Source: Megamonas funiformis
GTDB taxonomy: Bacteria > Bacillota > Negativicutes > Selenomonadales > Selenomonadaceae
NCBI RefSeq assembly: GCF_010669225.1
Contig: NZ_CP048627.1
Location: 2,431,292 to 2,495,291, forward strand
Direction: 5' to 3'
DNA: 64,000 nucleotides
Part shown: in pieces, positions 36,448 through 45,424 of the stretch
Layout of the letters: each line of letters begins with the position of its first letter
Position numbering within the stretch: the stretch's first letter is position 1
The notes under the pieces: model-generated
Told to the model about the DNA's origin: nothing
What the model saw: the letters and a program-made list of their open reading frames with translations, nothing else
The model's database searches: none
Translations under genes and position numbers: made by a program

Positions 36448-36930
36448 CTATGCTCTACTTGTTAAAATATCCTCATGGGCTCTAGCATATTCCACAATTT
36501 GTATAAAGCGCAATCCACCGATAGAATCACGGCTAACTGTAATCCATGTCAAATACATTGGTGTATCAGTCCAACGGAATTTGTCTTTTTTCGTATAATA
36601 AGATTCATCACCAAAACAAATAGAAGTCTGTTCTATATTCAACTTACATTGAGTGATTGTATAATAATTAAATTCTGAAGACATTGGCACATTATTTATT
36701 TTCTTTTCCTGATAAATAATGATATTCTTATTGATAGAACCGTCTTCGTTTCTTGCATATTTTATGCTATTTGTATCAAAAGCATAATTATAATCTTCTG
36801 CAGGTCCAATATCAAAGGCTTGCCAATTATATGTTTGTGTATTCTTTTCTTCACTTTGAGCGAAAGCTACACAAGTATTTACAATCAATAACATCATCAA
36901 TAAATAAATTACTTTTATTGTTTTATTCAT
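36448..36930 (-). CDS. Small exported protein of unknown function
   Basis: The 160-residue protein begins with a classical signal peptide: basic MNKTIK, a hydrophobic run to about residue 20, and a likely cut after AFA or AFAQS. The mature part is hydrophilic with beta-rich spacing. The pattern W-x-A-F...FDTNSIKYA...IIIYQEKK and a late ITVSRD recall secreted surface-adhesin-E-like domains, in which a residue pair and charged strands repeat. That likeness is weak. Two Cys residues (in TQCKLNIEQTSICF) could form a disulfide outside the cytoplasm. It is monocistronic. Confidence 0.75.
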   Translation of the reverse strand: MNKTIKVIYLLMMLLIVNTCVAFAQSEEKNTQTYNWQAFDIGPAEDYNYAFDTNSIKYARNEDGSINKNIIIYQEKKINNVPMSSEFNYYTITQCKLNIEQTSICFGDESYYTKKDKFRWTDTPMYLTWITVSRDSIGGLRFIQIVEYARAHEDILTSRA

Positions 36931-36982
36931 TAAAAATCACAACCTTTTATTTAAATTTATTAACTTAGAAAAGAGGTATTTT

Positions 36983-37195
36983 ATGGCACCAAAATCAACT
37001 TGGGAAACTTTTACCTTTGTATCTGGCATTGGTTTTCACTTTGTAATCACTATTGGCGTTTGTATTTTCTTGGGGCAAAAAGCTGATATCTACTTTGACT
37101 CTACACCTATTTTCACGTTAATTGGCATCATCTTAGGTGTAATCACCGCTGTTTACACTGCTTATAGAAAAATCAAAGATGTCAATAAATCTTAA
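36983..37195 (+). CDS. AtpZ/AtpI-like small membrane protein
   Basis: The 70-residue product has two membrane helices (about 10-32 and 41-60) joined by a short loop QKADIYFDSTP, and a basic C-terminal tail AYRKIKDVNKS. This is the fold of AtpZ/AtpI proteins, which help assemble the F-type ATPase or carry Mg2+/Ca2+ for it. Here it is not next to atp genes. Instead the pseudouridine synthase follows nine bases later. AGAGG precedes the ATG. The family call is from size, topology and the phrase GIILGVITAVYTAYR. Confidence 0.75.
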   Translation: MAPKSTWETFTFVSGIGFHFVITIGVCIFLGQKADIYFDSTPIFTLIGIILGVITAVYTAYRKIKDVNKS

Positions 37196-37204
37196 GGAGT
37201 ATCT

Positions 37205-38071
37205 ATGATTAAATATATCGTCAAAGCAGATGTCAAAGAGCAATTAGCTAAAGATTACTTAAAACGCCATGAAAATATATCTTCTACATTATGGAAAAAA
37301 ATCAAGCGACAAGATGAATTTTTCGTAAATGGTCAAAAAGTTCGTGCTACACAGGCAATAGTAAAACCAAACGACATCATTGAATACAATCTTCCTGTAA
37401 CTTCCAAAGTAGAAGCTATACAAATACCCTTAAATATTGTCTTTGAAGATGATTATTTCTTAGTCGTGGATAAAATAGCTGGTATGCTCACTCACCCATT
37501 GACATTTGAAAATACTCAAACTCTAGCTAATGGCGTGATGTATCATTTTGCTAAAACTAATCAAAATGTAGGCTGTCATCCACTTTATCGTCTTGATAGA
37601 AATACTTCTGGCCTCGTCGTTTTTGCTAAAATGCCACAATTACAACATCAATTAGCCAATAACCACCAAAAATTTCAAAGATATTACTATGCATTAGTTC
37701 ATGGAAAACTCTCACAAAAAGAAGGGCAGATAAATGCACCTATTGGCAGAAAAAAAGATAGTATCATTCTGCATGAAGTCAATGATGAAGGCAAATATGC
37801 CATCACCAATTATCGCGTAATCAAAGAATTTGAAAATTATTCTTTAATCAAGCTATGGCTAGAAACAGGGCGAACACATCAAATACGTGTGCATATGTCT
37901 TATCTTGGTCATCCATTATTAGGAGATGACCTCTATGGTGGTAAATTAAATTTAATATCTCGCCATGCCCTTCATGCTTATAAATTAAAATTCAATCATC
38001 CTTTTACCCATGAAGAAATTTGTATCTCCAGTCCCATGCCAGATGATATGGCAAAATTAATCATAGATTAG
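37205..38071 (+). CDS. RluA-family 23S rRNA/tRNA pseudouridine synthase
   Basis: The enzyme isomerises uridine to pseudouridine in structured RNA. The 288 residues comprise an N-terminal S4-like RNA-binding segment (about 15-75) and a RluA catalytic domain, with the nucleophilic Asp in [18 protein letters not shown] (near 135-152) and the conserved [22 protein letters not shown]. The site modified (RluA, C or D type) cannot be told from sequence alone. TAAGGAG precedes the ATG. It forms a two-gene unit with the AtpZ-like gene and overlaps the convergent ung by 11 bp at the 3' end. Confidence 0.93.
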   Translation: MIKYIVKADVKEQLAKDYLKRHENISSTLWKKIKRQDEFFVNGQKVRATQAIVKPNDIIEYNLPVTSKVEAIQIPLNIVFEDDYFLVVDKIAGMLTHPLTFENTQTLANGVMYHFAKTNQNVGCHPLYRLDRNTSGLVVFAKMPQLQHQLANNHQKFQRYYYALVHGKLSQKEGQINAPIGRKKDSIILHEVNDEGKYAITNYRVIKEFENYSLIKLWLETGRTHQIRVHMSYLGHPLLGDDLYGGKLNLISRHALHAYKLKFNHPFTHEEICISSPMPDDMAKLIID

Positions 38072-38735
38072 GGATTTGCCAATTTATAGGTTTTTCCCCC
38101 ACAGCTTCTAAAAAAGCATTTACCTTAGAAAATGGTCTACTGCCGAAAAATCCATTAAATGCAGATAATGGACTTGGATGTGCAGACTCTACGATGAAAT
38201 GTTTCGGATTAGTAATCATTTTTTTCTTTTTGCGAGCAGGTGCTCCCCATAAAATAAAAGCTATAGGTTTTTCACGTTCATTTAAGATTTCAATAATTCT
38301 ATCTGTGAATTTTTCCCAACCCATATTGCAATGAGAATTCGCTTGATGTGCTCTCACTGTAAGTACAGTGTTTAGTAATAATACACCTTGCTGTGTCCAT
38401 GGTTTTAAACAACCATTATTTGGTATTTCACAGCCTAAATCTTCTTTTAACTCTTTGAAAATATTCACAAGTGAAGGTGGAGCTTTTACTCCAGGTTTTA
38501 CAGAAAAACTAAGTCCATGTGCCTGACCATCACCATGATAAGGGTCTTGACCTAAAATCACGACTTTTGTATCATGATAACTTGTGTAATGGAGAGCATT
38601 GAAAATATCATACATGTCTGGAAATATCTGTCTTGTTTTATACTCATCTACTAAAAATTTACGAAGTTCTAAATAATATGGTTTCTTCAATTCTGGATTT
38701 AAAAATTCAGCCCAATCATTATGAAAAATCTCCAT
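38061..38735 (-). CDS. ung: Uracil-DNA glycosylase
   Basis: Family 1 UDG removes uracil from DNA for base-excision repair. The 224-residue length is standard. The water-activating Asp is in [21 protein letters not shown] (about 59-80), the uracil-binding Asn is in LLLNTVLTV, and the DNA-intercalation loop [11 protein letters not shown] is near 184-194. AGAGGTG precedes the ATG. It is convergent with the RluA gene. Confidence 0.97.
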   Translation of the reverse strand: MEIFHNDWAEFLNPELKKPYYLELRKFLVDEYKTRQIFPDMYDIFNALHYTSYHDTKVVILGQDPYHGDGQAHGLSFSVKPGVKAPPSLVNIFKELKEDLGCEIPNNGCLKPWTQQGVLLLNTVLTVRAHQANSHCNMGWEKFTDRIIEILNEREKPIAFILWGAPARKKKKMITNPKHFIVESAHPSPLSAFNGFFGSRPFSKVNAFLEAVGEKPINWQIPNL

Positions 38736-38818
38736 AAATTACACCTCTTTCTCATTTAAATATCATTATTTTTATTATACCAAAATATTAACAATAGGAA
38801 AAACAACGGAGGTATGCA

Positions 38819-39434
38819 ATGAGCAATCATTTAAAAGGTATTTTAATGGTATTATCTTCTACTGCGATGTGAGGTCTTGTAGGAATTTTAGTTCAATATT
38901 TGATAAGTAGTGAACATTTCACACGTAAAACATAAACGACCTTCCGGTCTTGAACTCATTTCTATTTTATTCGCTATAACAGGTACATCTTTAATAGTTA
39001 CTAAAGGAGATTTTTCTTCAATTATTCTTTCCCCTATAGCCCTTATGGCTGGTATCACTTCTGCACTTTGTTGTGTATTTTATACACTTCAACCTCGCAA
39101 AGTATTATCTAAATACTCCTCTACAAATGTAATGGGTTGGAGTATGCTCTTTGGTGGAATATTTATTTCTTGTTTTAATAATCCGCTAGATATACCAGGA
39201 GAAATAAATTTATATACATTAAGTGCAATTTTAAGCATGATTTTATTTGGCACTGTATTAGCATTTTGCTTTTACTTAAAAAGCCTTGATTACTTGAGTC
39301 CAACTGAAGCCAGTATCTTAACTGTGGGCGAACCACTTTGTTCTATTATTCTCTCTTTAATCTTCTTAAATGTCACTTTCTCCTCTATCGAACTTATAGG
39401 AGCAGTATTGATTTTAAGTACAGTATTATCTTAG
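38819..39434 (+). pseudogene. EamA-family transporter, broken by a nonsense codon and internal deletion
   Basis: A GGAGG-preceded ATG at 38819 starts MSNHLKGILMVLSSTAM followed by TGA where EamA proteins have a Trp (TGG). The frame then continues GLVGILVQYLISSEHFT. Soon after, at about 38920, sequence jumps to the middle of a second-half EamA domain in another frame (HKRPSGLELISILFAITGT to the end). Roughly 70 residues (about two helices) are missing compared with a 300-residue transporter. The 174-aa reading from 38910 has no ribosome site and lacks half the protein, so it is not counted as a gene. Confidence 0.85.
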
Positions 39435-39441
39435 CTAAAGC

Positions 39442-39473
39442 AAAATAAGAGGCTAATTTTAGCCTCTTATTTT
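39442..39473. terminator. Bidirectional terminator after the EamA pseudogene
   Basis: A 13-bp perfect stem (39442-39454 with 39461-39473) is flanked by A- and T-rich runs, and suits both the pseudogene and the converging DUF454 gene. Confidence 0.85.
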
Positions 39474-39478
39474 TATTT

Positions 39479-39874
39479 TCATCTATATTTTTCTGTTTTT
39501 ATACCCCAAAACAAATAAATAATATGTATTATCCAAACGGTAATCATCACATATTGTACCCAAAAGAATTCAGCTGGCATAAAATAATAACCTATGCTCA
39601 TTATTACTGTTACCATAAAAAACACTTTGAATTTTGCCTTTATACTCATTGTTCGCTTTTGCACAAAATCTGCCAAATGTTTTTTATATAAATCAGTTTG
39701 CCTAAACCATTGATGTAATCTCTGTGAACCTTTAGAAAAACAATATAGAGTTAACAAATAAAAAGGCACTGTTGGTAATAATGGCAATATAATCCCTATA
39801 GTTCCTAATATAAAGCTTATACAACCTAAGCTTATCCAAAAATATCGTATTAGAATTTTATATGATAATTCCAC
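39479..39874 (-). CDS. DUF454 (YbaN-like) inner-membrane protein
   Basis: The protein is about 131 residues with membrane segments at roughly 10-30, 35-50 and a closely spaced pair after 85. The DUF454 signature is clear: GTIGIILPLLPTVPFYLLTLYCFSKGSQRLHQWF, then LYKKHLADFVQKRTMS. Function of the family is not known. A longer reading to 39910 would need a TTG without a ribosome site. GAGG six bases before GTG 39874 makes that the better start. Confidence 0.85.
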   Translation of the reverse strand: MELSYKILIRYFWISLGCISFILGTIGIILPLLPTVPFYLLTLYCFSKGSQRLHQWFRQTDLYKKHLADFVQKRTMSIKAKFKVFFMVTVIMSIGYYFMPAEFFWVQYVMITVWIIHIIYLFWGIKTEKYR

Positions 39875-39957
39875 TTTGCACCTCATTAAATAAATGATAA
39901 CAATTTTCAATAAAATTATATCATAATATACTGGAATTATCTTCTATTATTTAGCAA

Positions 39958-41139
39958 TTATCCTTTAATTGTTTTTCTATTATCGTATTTAAAATAAATC
40001 ATACTTGCCACAGTAGCTATTACAGCTATAATACCTTCAAGATAAAAAGCTATATTTAGACTATATATTTCTGCGATATTGCCAGCTATCATTGGAACTA
40101 TTGTCATTCCCACTGCATAAATAGCCTGATAATATCCCATAGCTGTAGAACGTTTTTCGATAGGAACATTCTTCATTGCTTCTGAAGTACAAAAAGAAAA
40201 AACAATTCCTGTAGATAATCCCGCTAATATTTGAATAGCAATCAATAAATTAGGTGAAAAAATATTAGGTACAGCAAAACAATATATAGCTAAAACGAAT
40301 AAAATAAAAGGTATCCAAAGTGATGAACCTAATCGTCTGGCAAAATTACTTGCTGAAAAATAAGAAGCCAGCACTGCTACAATAATATATACGATAGATA
40401 ATAAACCAATTTGAAATGCACTCGCATTTATTTCATGAGCAATCTGCGTTGTAAAACTCATACAAGTAGCCATTAAGATACCTTGTTGAACTAATGCCAA
40501 TATCGAAAAGAAAATCAATCTTTTATCTGCATAAACTTTTATTAAATCTGATGTTTTCGGTACTATTTTTACTGTCTTTGTCTTTTGCTCTTTAATACCA
40601 AAAGATAATAATATCGCTGGCACACCACTACAGATACTCAATAAACATAAAAAATTCATACCTAAATGATTATAGCTCAAGGTACTTAAAACAAAACCAC
40701 CTAAAACGCCTATATTATTAGCAGCCATGATAAGACCCATTGCTCGCTGTAGATTTTCACAAGTGAAATAACTAGCATATAAAACCATGAAAGAAATCCA
40801 CATAGCTGAAGCAAAACCAGATAATATATTTCCCACTAAAAAACCTGTTTGCGGTTCTAAAATAATACGAAATACCGAAGCTAATGCTGAAGCTGTAACG
40901 CCTAAAATGATAAATAATTTATGACGACCATTTTTATCTGCCATAATGCCAATGGGCATTCTCAATACCATTTGTGAAAAACCATATATGCCTATGATTA
41001 TGCCAATCATACTAGAAGAAACCTGCATAGTTGATAAATATGGTGTTTGAAAAGGCACATATACATATTGAGCAAACCAAAATAGTACAACTATTATCAA
41101 CAACAAATTTTTCTGGTAATTTAATTTACTTTTGTCCAT
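39958..41139 (-). CDS. MFS transporter (drug/sugar efflux type)
   Basis: This is a twelve-helix major-facilitator protein of about 393 residues with loop motif MADKNGRHKLF after helix 2, RMPIGI and GLSTGIVFSFCTSEAM in the second half. Substrate is unknown; the overall pattern is like the YfcJ/SetA or multidrug branches. The start is uncertain. ATG 41139 lies 14 bases from GGAG, and an upstream ATG at 41163 has no good site. It sits alone between pseudogenised transporters, facing away from the DUF454 gene start and downstream of the thiMD terminator. Confidence 0.85.
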   Translation of the reverse strand: MDKSKLNYQKNLLLIIVVLFWFAQYVYVPFQTPYLSTMQVSSSMIGIIIGIYGFSQMVLRMPIGIMADKNGRHKLFIILGVTASALASVFRIILEPQTGFLVGNILSGFASAMWISFMVLYASYFTCENLQRAMGLIMAANNIGVLGGFVLSTLSYNHLGMNFLCLLSICSGVPAILLSFGIKEQKTKTVKIVPKTSDLIKVYADKRLIFFSILALVQQGILMATCMSFTTQIAHEINASAFQIGLLSIVYIIVAVLASYFSASNFARRLGSSLWIPFILFVLAIYCFAVPNIFSPNLLIAIQILAGLSTGIVFSFCTSEAMKNVPIEKRSTAMGYYQAIYAVGMTIVPMIAGNIAEIYSLNIAFYLEGIIAVIATVASMIYFKYDNRKTIKG

Positions 41140-41182
41140 GAAAAATCTTTTTACTCCTTTCATTTTGGATTAAAATTAAAAT

Positions 41183-41211
41183 AAAAATCGCCTTAGATTA
41201 AGGCGATTTTT
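41183..41211 (-). terminator. Terminator after thiD
   Basis: A 13-bp perfect stem (41183-41195 with 41199-41211, 3-base loop) lies five bases after the thiD stop, with a T-run on the minus strand. Confidence 0.85.
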
Positions 41212-41215
41212 TTAT

Positions 41216-42013
41216 TTATAAATTATACATATGATTTAAAGGGCCACTGCCTTTTCCTAAATCTAAATTAGCTTTTAATGCTCCTGTGATATAATCTTTA
41301 GCATTTTTAATACTTGTAACTAAATCATGACCAGCAGCTAAATTAGAAGCAATCGCTGATGATAAAGTGCAGCCTGTACCATGAGTATTTGGATTGTCTA
41401 TGCGTTTACCTTCAAACCAATGAATTTCTCCATGGTCCCAAAGCAAATCATCTGCTGTATCTTCCAAATGACCACCTTTAATTAAAATAGCAGTCGGTAT
41501 CTTTTGCGAAATAGTCTGTGCTGCTTTTATGCAATCTTCTTTTGTCTTGATAGCAAAGCCACATAAAACTTCTGCTTCTGCTAAATTTGGTGTAATCACT
41601 GTAGCTAATGGCAATAATTTTTCAATTAAAGTATTTGCCGCATCTTCTTCCATCAAACGACTACCAGCTGTAGAAACCATTACTGGGTCAGCAACGATAT
41701 TTTTAGCTTTATATTCTACTAATTTATGGGCAATCATTTCAATGATTTCTTTATTTGCCACCATACCGATTTTGACTGCATCAGGATAAATATCCTGGAA
41801 AATACAATCCAATTGTCTGCCAACAAAGTCAGCCCCTGCATCTAAAATGCCGCACACACCAGTTGTATTTTGAGCTGTAAGAGCTGTAATTGCACTCATT
41901 GCATACATTTTATGAGCAGTAATTGTCTTTATATCTGCTTGAATACCTGCTCCACCACTACAATCTGAACCTGCTATTGTCAAAACTTTTTTCATTTCAT
42001 TCATCTCTATCAT
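41216..42013 (-). CDS. thiD: Hydroxymethylpyrimidine (phosphate) kinase
   Basis: ThiD phosphorylates HMP and HMP-P to HMP-PP in thiamine synthesis and salvage. The roughly 260 residues show the ribokinase-fold motifs VLTIAGSDCSGGAGIQADIKT (N-terminus), ADPVMVSTAGSRL, ILIKGGHLEDTADDLL and the anion-hole NPNTHGTGCTLSSAIASNLA. The first ATG (42013) overlaps the thiM stop (ATGA), and two further in-frame ATGs follow within 18 bases, any of which may be used. It is coupled to thiM. Confidence 0.95.
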   Translation of the reverse strand: MIEMNEMKKVLTIAGSDCSGGAGIQADIKTITAHKMYAMSAITALTAQNTTGVCGILDAGADFVGRQLDCIFQDIYPDAVKIGMVANKEIIEMIAHKLVEYKAKNIVADPVMVSTAGSRLMEEDAANTLIEKLLPLATVITPNLAEAEVLCGFAIKTKEDCIKAAQTISQKIPTAILIKGGHLEDTADDLLWDHGEIHWFEGKRIDNPNTHGTGCTLSSAIASNLAAGHDLVTSIKNAKDYITGALKANLDLGKGSGPLNHMYNL

Positions 42014-42831
42014 CTCTTTTCATATTTAGCCATAGCTTCTAACTGTTCACCAGTCATATTATAAATAGCATCGATTAAATAATTTCTAAAGCTAGCATTG
42101 CCATCTAATTCACTCATACGTTTTTGAGCGATTTCGCCTGCTACACCCATAGCACAAAAAGCTGCTACTGTAGCCATTAATTTATTATCTTTATTCGCTG
42201 CTAAATAAGCTGTAGTAAATGCTGATAACATACAACCACTACCTGTGATTTTACTCATGATTTTATGACCATTGTAAATCACATAAGCATCTTTACTATC
42301 AGCCACAATATCAATGACACCACTAATAGCAATAATAGCATCCATATTTTTAGATAATTGCTTAGCAAATTTTACATATTCTGTTAAATTCTCTTCAGTA
42401 ATGCTATCTCTTATATCAGCATCTACACCACGAGTTGAACCACTGCCATTTGCTAAAGTTTTTATTTCAGAAATATTACCGCGGATTACATCAAATTTTA
42501 TATTTTTTACTAATTCAACAGCAGTGCGAGTGCGAAGTTCTGACGCTCCTACACCTACAGGGTCTAATAAAACTGCATGACTTAATCTATTAGCCATCCA
42601 ACCTGCTTTATGCATAGAATTAATTGTTCTTGAATTCAACGTACCAATATTTATATTTAAACCATTACAAATGCTGGTGATTTCTTCTACTTCATTAATA
42701 TCATCAGCCATAATAGGTGATGCTCCACAAGCTAATAAAATATTTGCACAATCATTTACAGTAACATAATTAGTAATATTATGTATTAATGGAGAATTTT
42801 TACGCACATTCTCTAAACATTTTTTCAACAA
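42010..42831 (-). CDS. thiM: Hydroxyethylthiazole kinase
   Basis: ThiM phosphorylates the thiazole alcohol THZ for thiamine salvage. The 273 residues contain SPLIHNITNYVTVNDCANILLACGASPIMA, VLLDPVGVGASELRT, the GNxSE motif RGNISEI and ITGSGCMLSAF. An in-frame extension to 42888 has no ribosome site. GGAGG nine bases before TTG 42831 marks the start. No TPP-riboswitch motif (CTGAGA or the ACC/TGATCTG core) was seen upstream. A thiM-thiD pair without thiC/thiG suggests salvage at this locus. Confidence 0.93.
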   Translation of the reverse strand: MLKKCLENVRKNSPLIHNITNYVTVNDCANILLACGASPIMADDINEVEEITSICNGLNINIGTLNSRTINSMHKAGWMANRLSHAVLLDPVGVGASELRTRTAVELVKNIKFDVIRGNISEIKTLANGSGSTRGVDADIRDSITEENLTEYVKFAKQLSKNMDAIIAISGVIDIVADSKDAYVIYNGHKIMSKITGSGCMLSAFTTAYLAANKDNKLMATVAAFCAMGVAGEIAQKRMSELDGNASFRNYLIDAIYNMTGEQLEAMAKYEKR

Positions 42832-42929
42832 AATAATCAGCCTCCTTTTTATTATTTTCATTCTACAATATTCACAAAATGCCTGCAATGAAAAAGCTTT
42901 TTGTTTAACTTGACTCCATTAAAATTAAC

Positions 42930-43677
42930 TTAATTTACAGATTTAGCTTTTACTAAATTTAAATTAAGTATTAATATTGCCGAAATAATGCATATCATAC
43001 CCAATATCTTCGTTAAATCAAATACTTCTTGAAAAAATATCAATCCCACTATAGCTGATACAATAGGTTCAATCGTAGCTAATATTGAAGCTTTTCCTGC
43101 CTCTAATTTTTTTAGCCCTGTAGTATAGAGTAATAATAGTTACTGCTTCATATTTATCTATTATCATCTTGCTAAAAATGCTATATAACGCATAACCAAA
43201 ACCTGCACCTAAACCCAATAATATAGCCTTGCCACTCAAAGTTACTTCTTGAGAAAATGCTCCTGTAATAAAACATAAACCAATAATAGTTATAAATAAA
43301 GCCAATACTTTTCGCTTATTCAATTTTTCATGAAAAAAGAAAAAAGACATTATCATCACAAATATAGGTGCCATATACAATAAAAGTGCAGGAATTGCCA
43401 CACCGCCAATGACTTCAATCGCTTCAAAATAACAATAATTAAAAAAGATAATACTCAAAATACCTGTACCTAAAAAATAAATTATATCCTTAAATTCAAT
43501 TTTTAATTTACTTCTATCAAAAATACTTAAATAAATAACTAAACATAAAGCTGAAAAGAATCCTCTTATCGCTACACATTGCAACGAATTAAAACCTAAA
43601 TCCTTTAATAAACTGATGAAAATGGCAATAATTCCCCATAAAATGCCCGCACTAGTAATACAAACAACACTATTCAC
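42930..43677 (-). pseudogene. EamA-family transporter with internal deletion and frameshift
   Basis: The N-terminal part (ATG 43677, MNSVVCITSAGILWG) covers the first EamA repeat and most of a second start, to VTIITLY near 43125. The next bases read YTTGLKKLEAGKASIL in another frame, then IEPIVSAIVGLIFFQEVFDL to TAA at 42930, the normal end of an EamA repeat. About 60 residues of the middle of repeat two are missing. In the original frame a junk tail (RAKKIRGRKSF) ends at 43069. The join lies at a shared LY(T) stretch, suggesting deletion between short repeats. Confidence 0.85.
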
Positions 43678-43757
43678 TATATCAACTCCTTTATAAATTC
43701 AAAATTATAAAAGCCTTCTTCTCATTATTTTACCTAAATTACGGATTAAATATCAAA

Positions 43758-43786
43758 TTGACATAATGCTTATACTTGCTTAAAAT
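43758..43786 (+). promoter_or_regulatory. Sigma-70-type promoter of the DeoR/Cof operon
   Basis: TTGACA (43758-43763), a 17-bp spacer and TAAAAT (43781-43786) lie 34 bp before the DeoR-family ATG. Confidence 0.75.
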
Positions 43787-43819
43787 TAACTTAACGAGCT
43801 AAGAAATTGTGGTGATTAT

Positions 43820-44602
43820 ATGTATCAAGAAGAACGTTTATATCAAATCATGAATTTATTACGCAAGAAAAAAAGTCTATCTAAACAAGAAATCATGTCT
43901 ACATTCAATATATCTCGAGATACAGCTAGACGCGATATCATCTGTTTAGTAGAACAAAAAATCGCTTTACGCACACATGGTGGTATCACCTTACCTACAG
44001 TGCAACTTCGTCAAAGCTTCAAAGAACGAGCAAATTTAAAAAACTCCAATAAAGATTTATTAGGCAAAGTAGCTTCATCATATATCAAAAAAAATGCTAT
44101 TTGCTATTTAGATACATCAACAACAGTTCAATATATGTGCAAATACATCAAAGAAAAATCTACTATATATAGTAATTCCATTGACATCATTGAACAATTA
44201 AAAGATAACGCTGCTTTAGATTTACACTTATTAGGTGGCAAACTCAATCCTGTAAATCGCTATTTCTATGGCAGTGAAACATTGGCCACACTTGATAATA
44301 TCCGTTTTGATATCGCCTTTTTAGGTGCTGCTAGCATTACTGAAGATGGATTTTACACCTTTGAAAATGAAGATGCTGCTATCAAACATTTGATTGCCAA
44401 AAATTCTACACTTACTTGTGTACTTGCAGATTCTGGTAAATTTCTGCTACAACCTGCTTATAAATTTGGTAAATTAAGTGATGTAGATATTGTTTTGACT
44501 ACAAAAATGCCACCAAAAGCCATAGTTACAGCATTAGCTAAAGCTAATTGTTCACTATTTTGGGATTTCAATGATAAAGTTAAAGGAGAAAATATTTTAT
44601 GA
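43820..44602 (+). CDS. DeoR-family transcriptional regulator
   Basis: This 260-residue repressor has an N-terminal DeoR helix-turn-helix (about 6-58: LLRKKKSLSKQEIMSTFNISRDTARRDI) and a C-terminal sensor domain of the sugar-phosphate-isomerase type, with LDTSTTVQYM, GGKLNPVNRYFYG and VLADSGKF. The ligand is probably a phosphorylated sugar or polyol. It is followed, with a 4-bp overlap, by a Cof phosphatase, suggesting that regulator and phosphatase respond to the same metabolite. GGTGATTAT precedes the ATG. Confidence 0.92.
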   Translation: MYQEERLYQIMNLLRKKKSLSKQEIMSTFNISRDTARRDIICLVEQKIALRTHGGITLPTVQLRQSFKERANLKNSNKDLLGKVASSYIKKNAICYLDTSTTVQYMCKYIKEKSTIYSNSIDIIEQLKDNAALDLHLLGGKLNPVNRYFYGSETLATLDNIRFDIAFLGAASITEDGFYTFENEDAAIKHLIAKNSTLTCVLADSGKFLLQPAYKFGKLSDVDIVLTTKMPPKAIVTALAKANCSLFWDFNDKVKGENIL

Positions 44603-45393
44603 CTATAAAACTCATTGCCTTAGACATGGATGGTACTTTACTCAATCGACAAAAACTTGTTCCTGAAAAAAATGCTTTAGCCATAAAAAAAGCTATGGAT
44701 AAGGGTATTTATGTAACTATAGCCACTGGTCGTATGCCTGCATCTGCTTCTTATTTTGCTAAACAATTAAATATGAACTGTCCTGTAGTATCTTGTAATG
44801 GTGGTGTTGTTAAAGATTTAAATACAGGAAAAAGCATCTATGAAGCTCATTTTTCTAAAGATACTATAACTGAATTAATATCTATTTGTTATCAAAAAAA
44901 TTGGTATATTCGTTGGTATATTGGCGATACAATTTATGTTCGCTATGTAGATATGGATATGTTCCCTGCTTATAAAACTACAAAAGGATTAAATATAGTA
45001 GAGGTCGGCGAGGATTTTGAAAAATATACAGAAAATGTTACTCAATTAGTTGTTTGTAACTTAAATGGAAAAATCCAAGAAATTCAAGACGAATTAGCCG
45101 ATATATTCAAAGATAGAATTGGTCTACAACAAAATACAGGATATACTATGGATATAACACCTCCTGGCATTGATAAGGCAGTAGGACTAAGTAAATTAGC
45201 TCAATATCTACAAATAGACAAAAGCGAAATCATGGCTTGTGGTGATGGTGATAATGATTTAGCTATGATTGAATATGCCGGTTTAGGTGTTGCTATGGAA
45301 AACGCTATTGATGATGTGAAAAATATTGCTCAATTCATTACTAAAGATTGCGATGAAGATGGTATAGCATACGTTATTGATAAATTTATATAA
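44599..45393 (+). CDS. Cof-type HAD phosphatase coupled to the DeoR regulator
   Basis: A 264-residue HAD IIB hydrolase with motif I DMDGTLLNR (9-17), ATGRMP (motif II), SCNGGVV in the cap entry, a late Lys, and motif III/IV MACGDGDNDLAMI near 213-225. Its start overlaps the regulator stop (ATGA). Likely substrate is a sugar phosphate. It is related to, but distinct from, the copy at 35545. Ends in a strong terminator. Confidence 0.9.
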   Translation: MTIKLIALDMDGTLLNRQKLVPEKNALAIKKAMDKGIYVTIATGRMPASASYFAKQLNMNCPVVSCNGGVVKDLNTGKSIYEAHFSKDTITELISICYQKNWYIRWYIGDTIYVRYVDMDMFPAYKTTKGLNIVEVGEDFEKYTENVTQLVVCNLNGKIQEIQDELADIFKDRIGLQQNTGYTMDITPPGIDKAVGLSKLAQYLQIDKSEIMACGDGDNDLAMIEYAGLGVAMENAIDDVKNIAQFITKDCDEDGIAYVIDKFI

Positions 45394-45394
45394 T

Positions 45395-45424
45395 AAAAAA
45401 GCTTGGCGATAGCCAAGCTTTTTT
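45395..45424. terminator. Bidirectional terminator, Cof gene / DhaR-like gene
   Basis: A 13-bp perfect stem (45395-45407 with 45412-45424, GATA loop) ends in TTTTTT. It overlaps neither stop and serves both convergent genes. Confidence 0.88.

Noticed and set aside
38910-39434. A complete 174-aa EamA protein
   Set aside because: It lacks the N-terminal helices and a ribosome site; part of a larger broken gene starting at 38819.
42832-42929. TPP riboswitch before thiM
   Set aside because: None of the conserved THI-box pieces are present.
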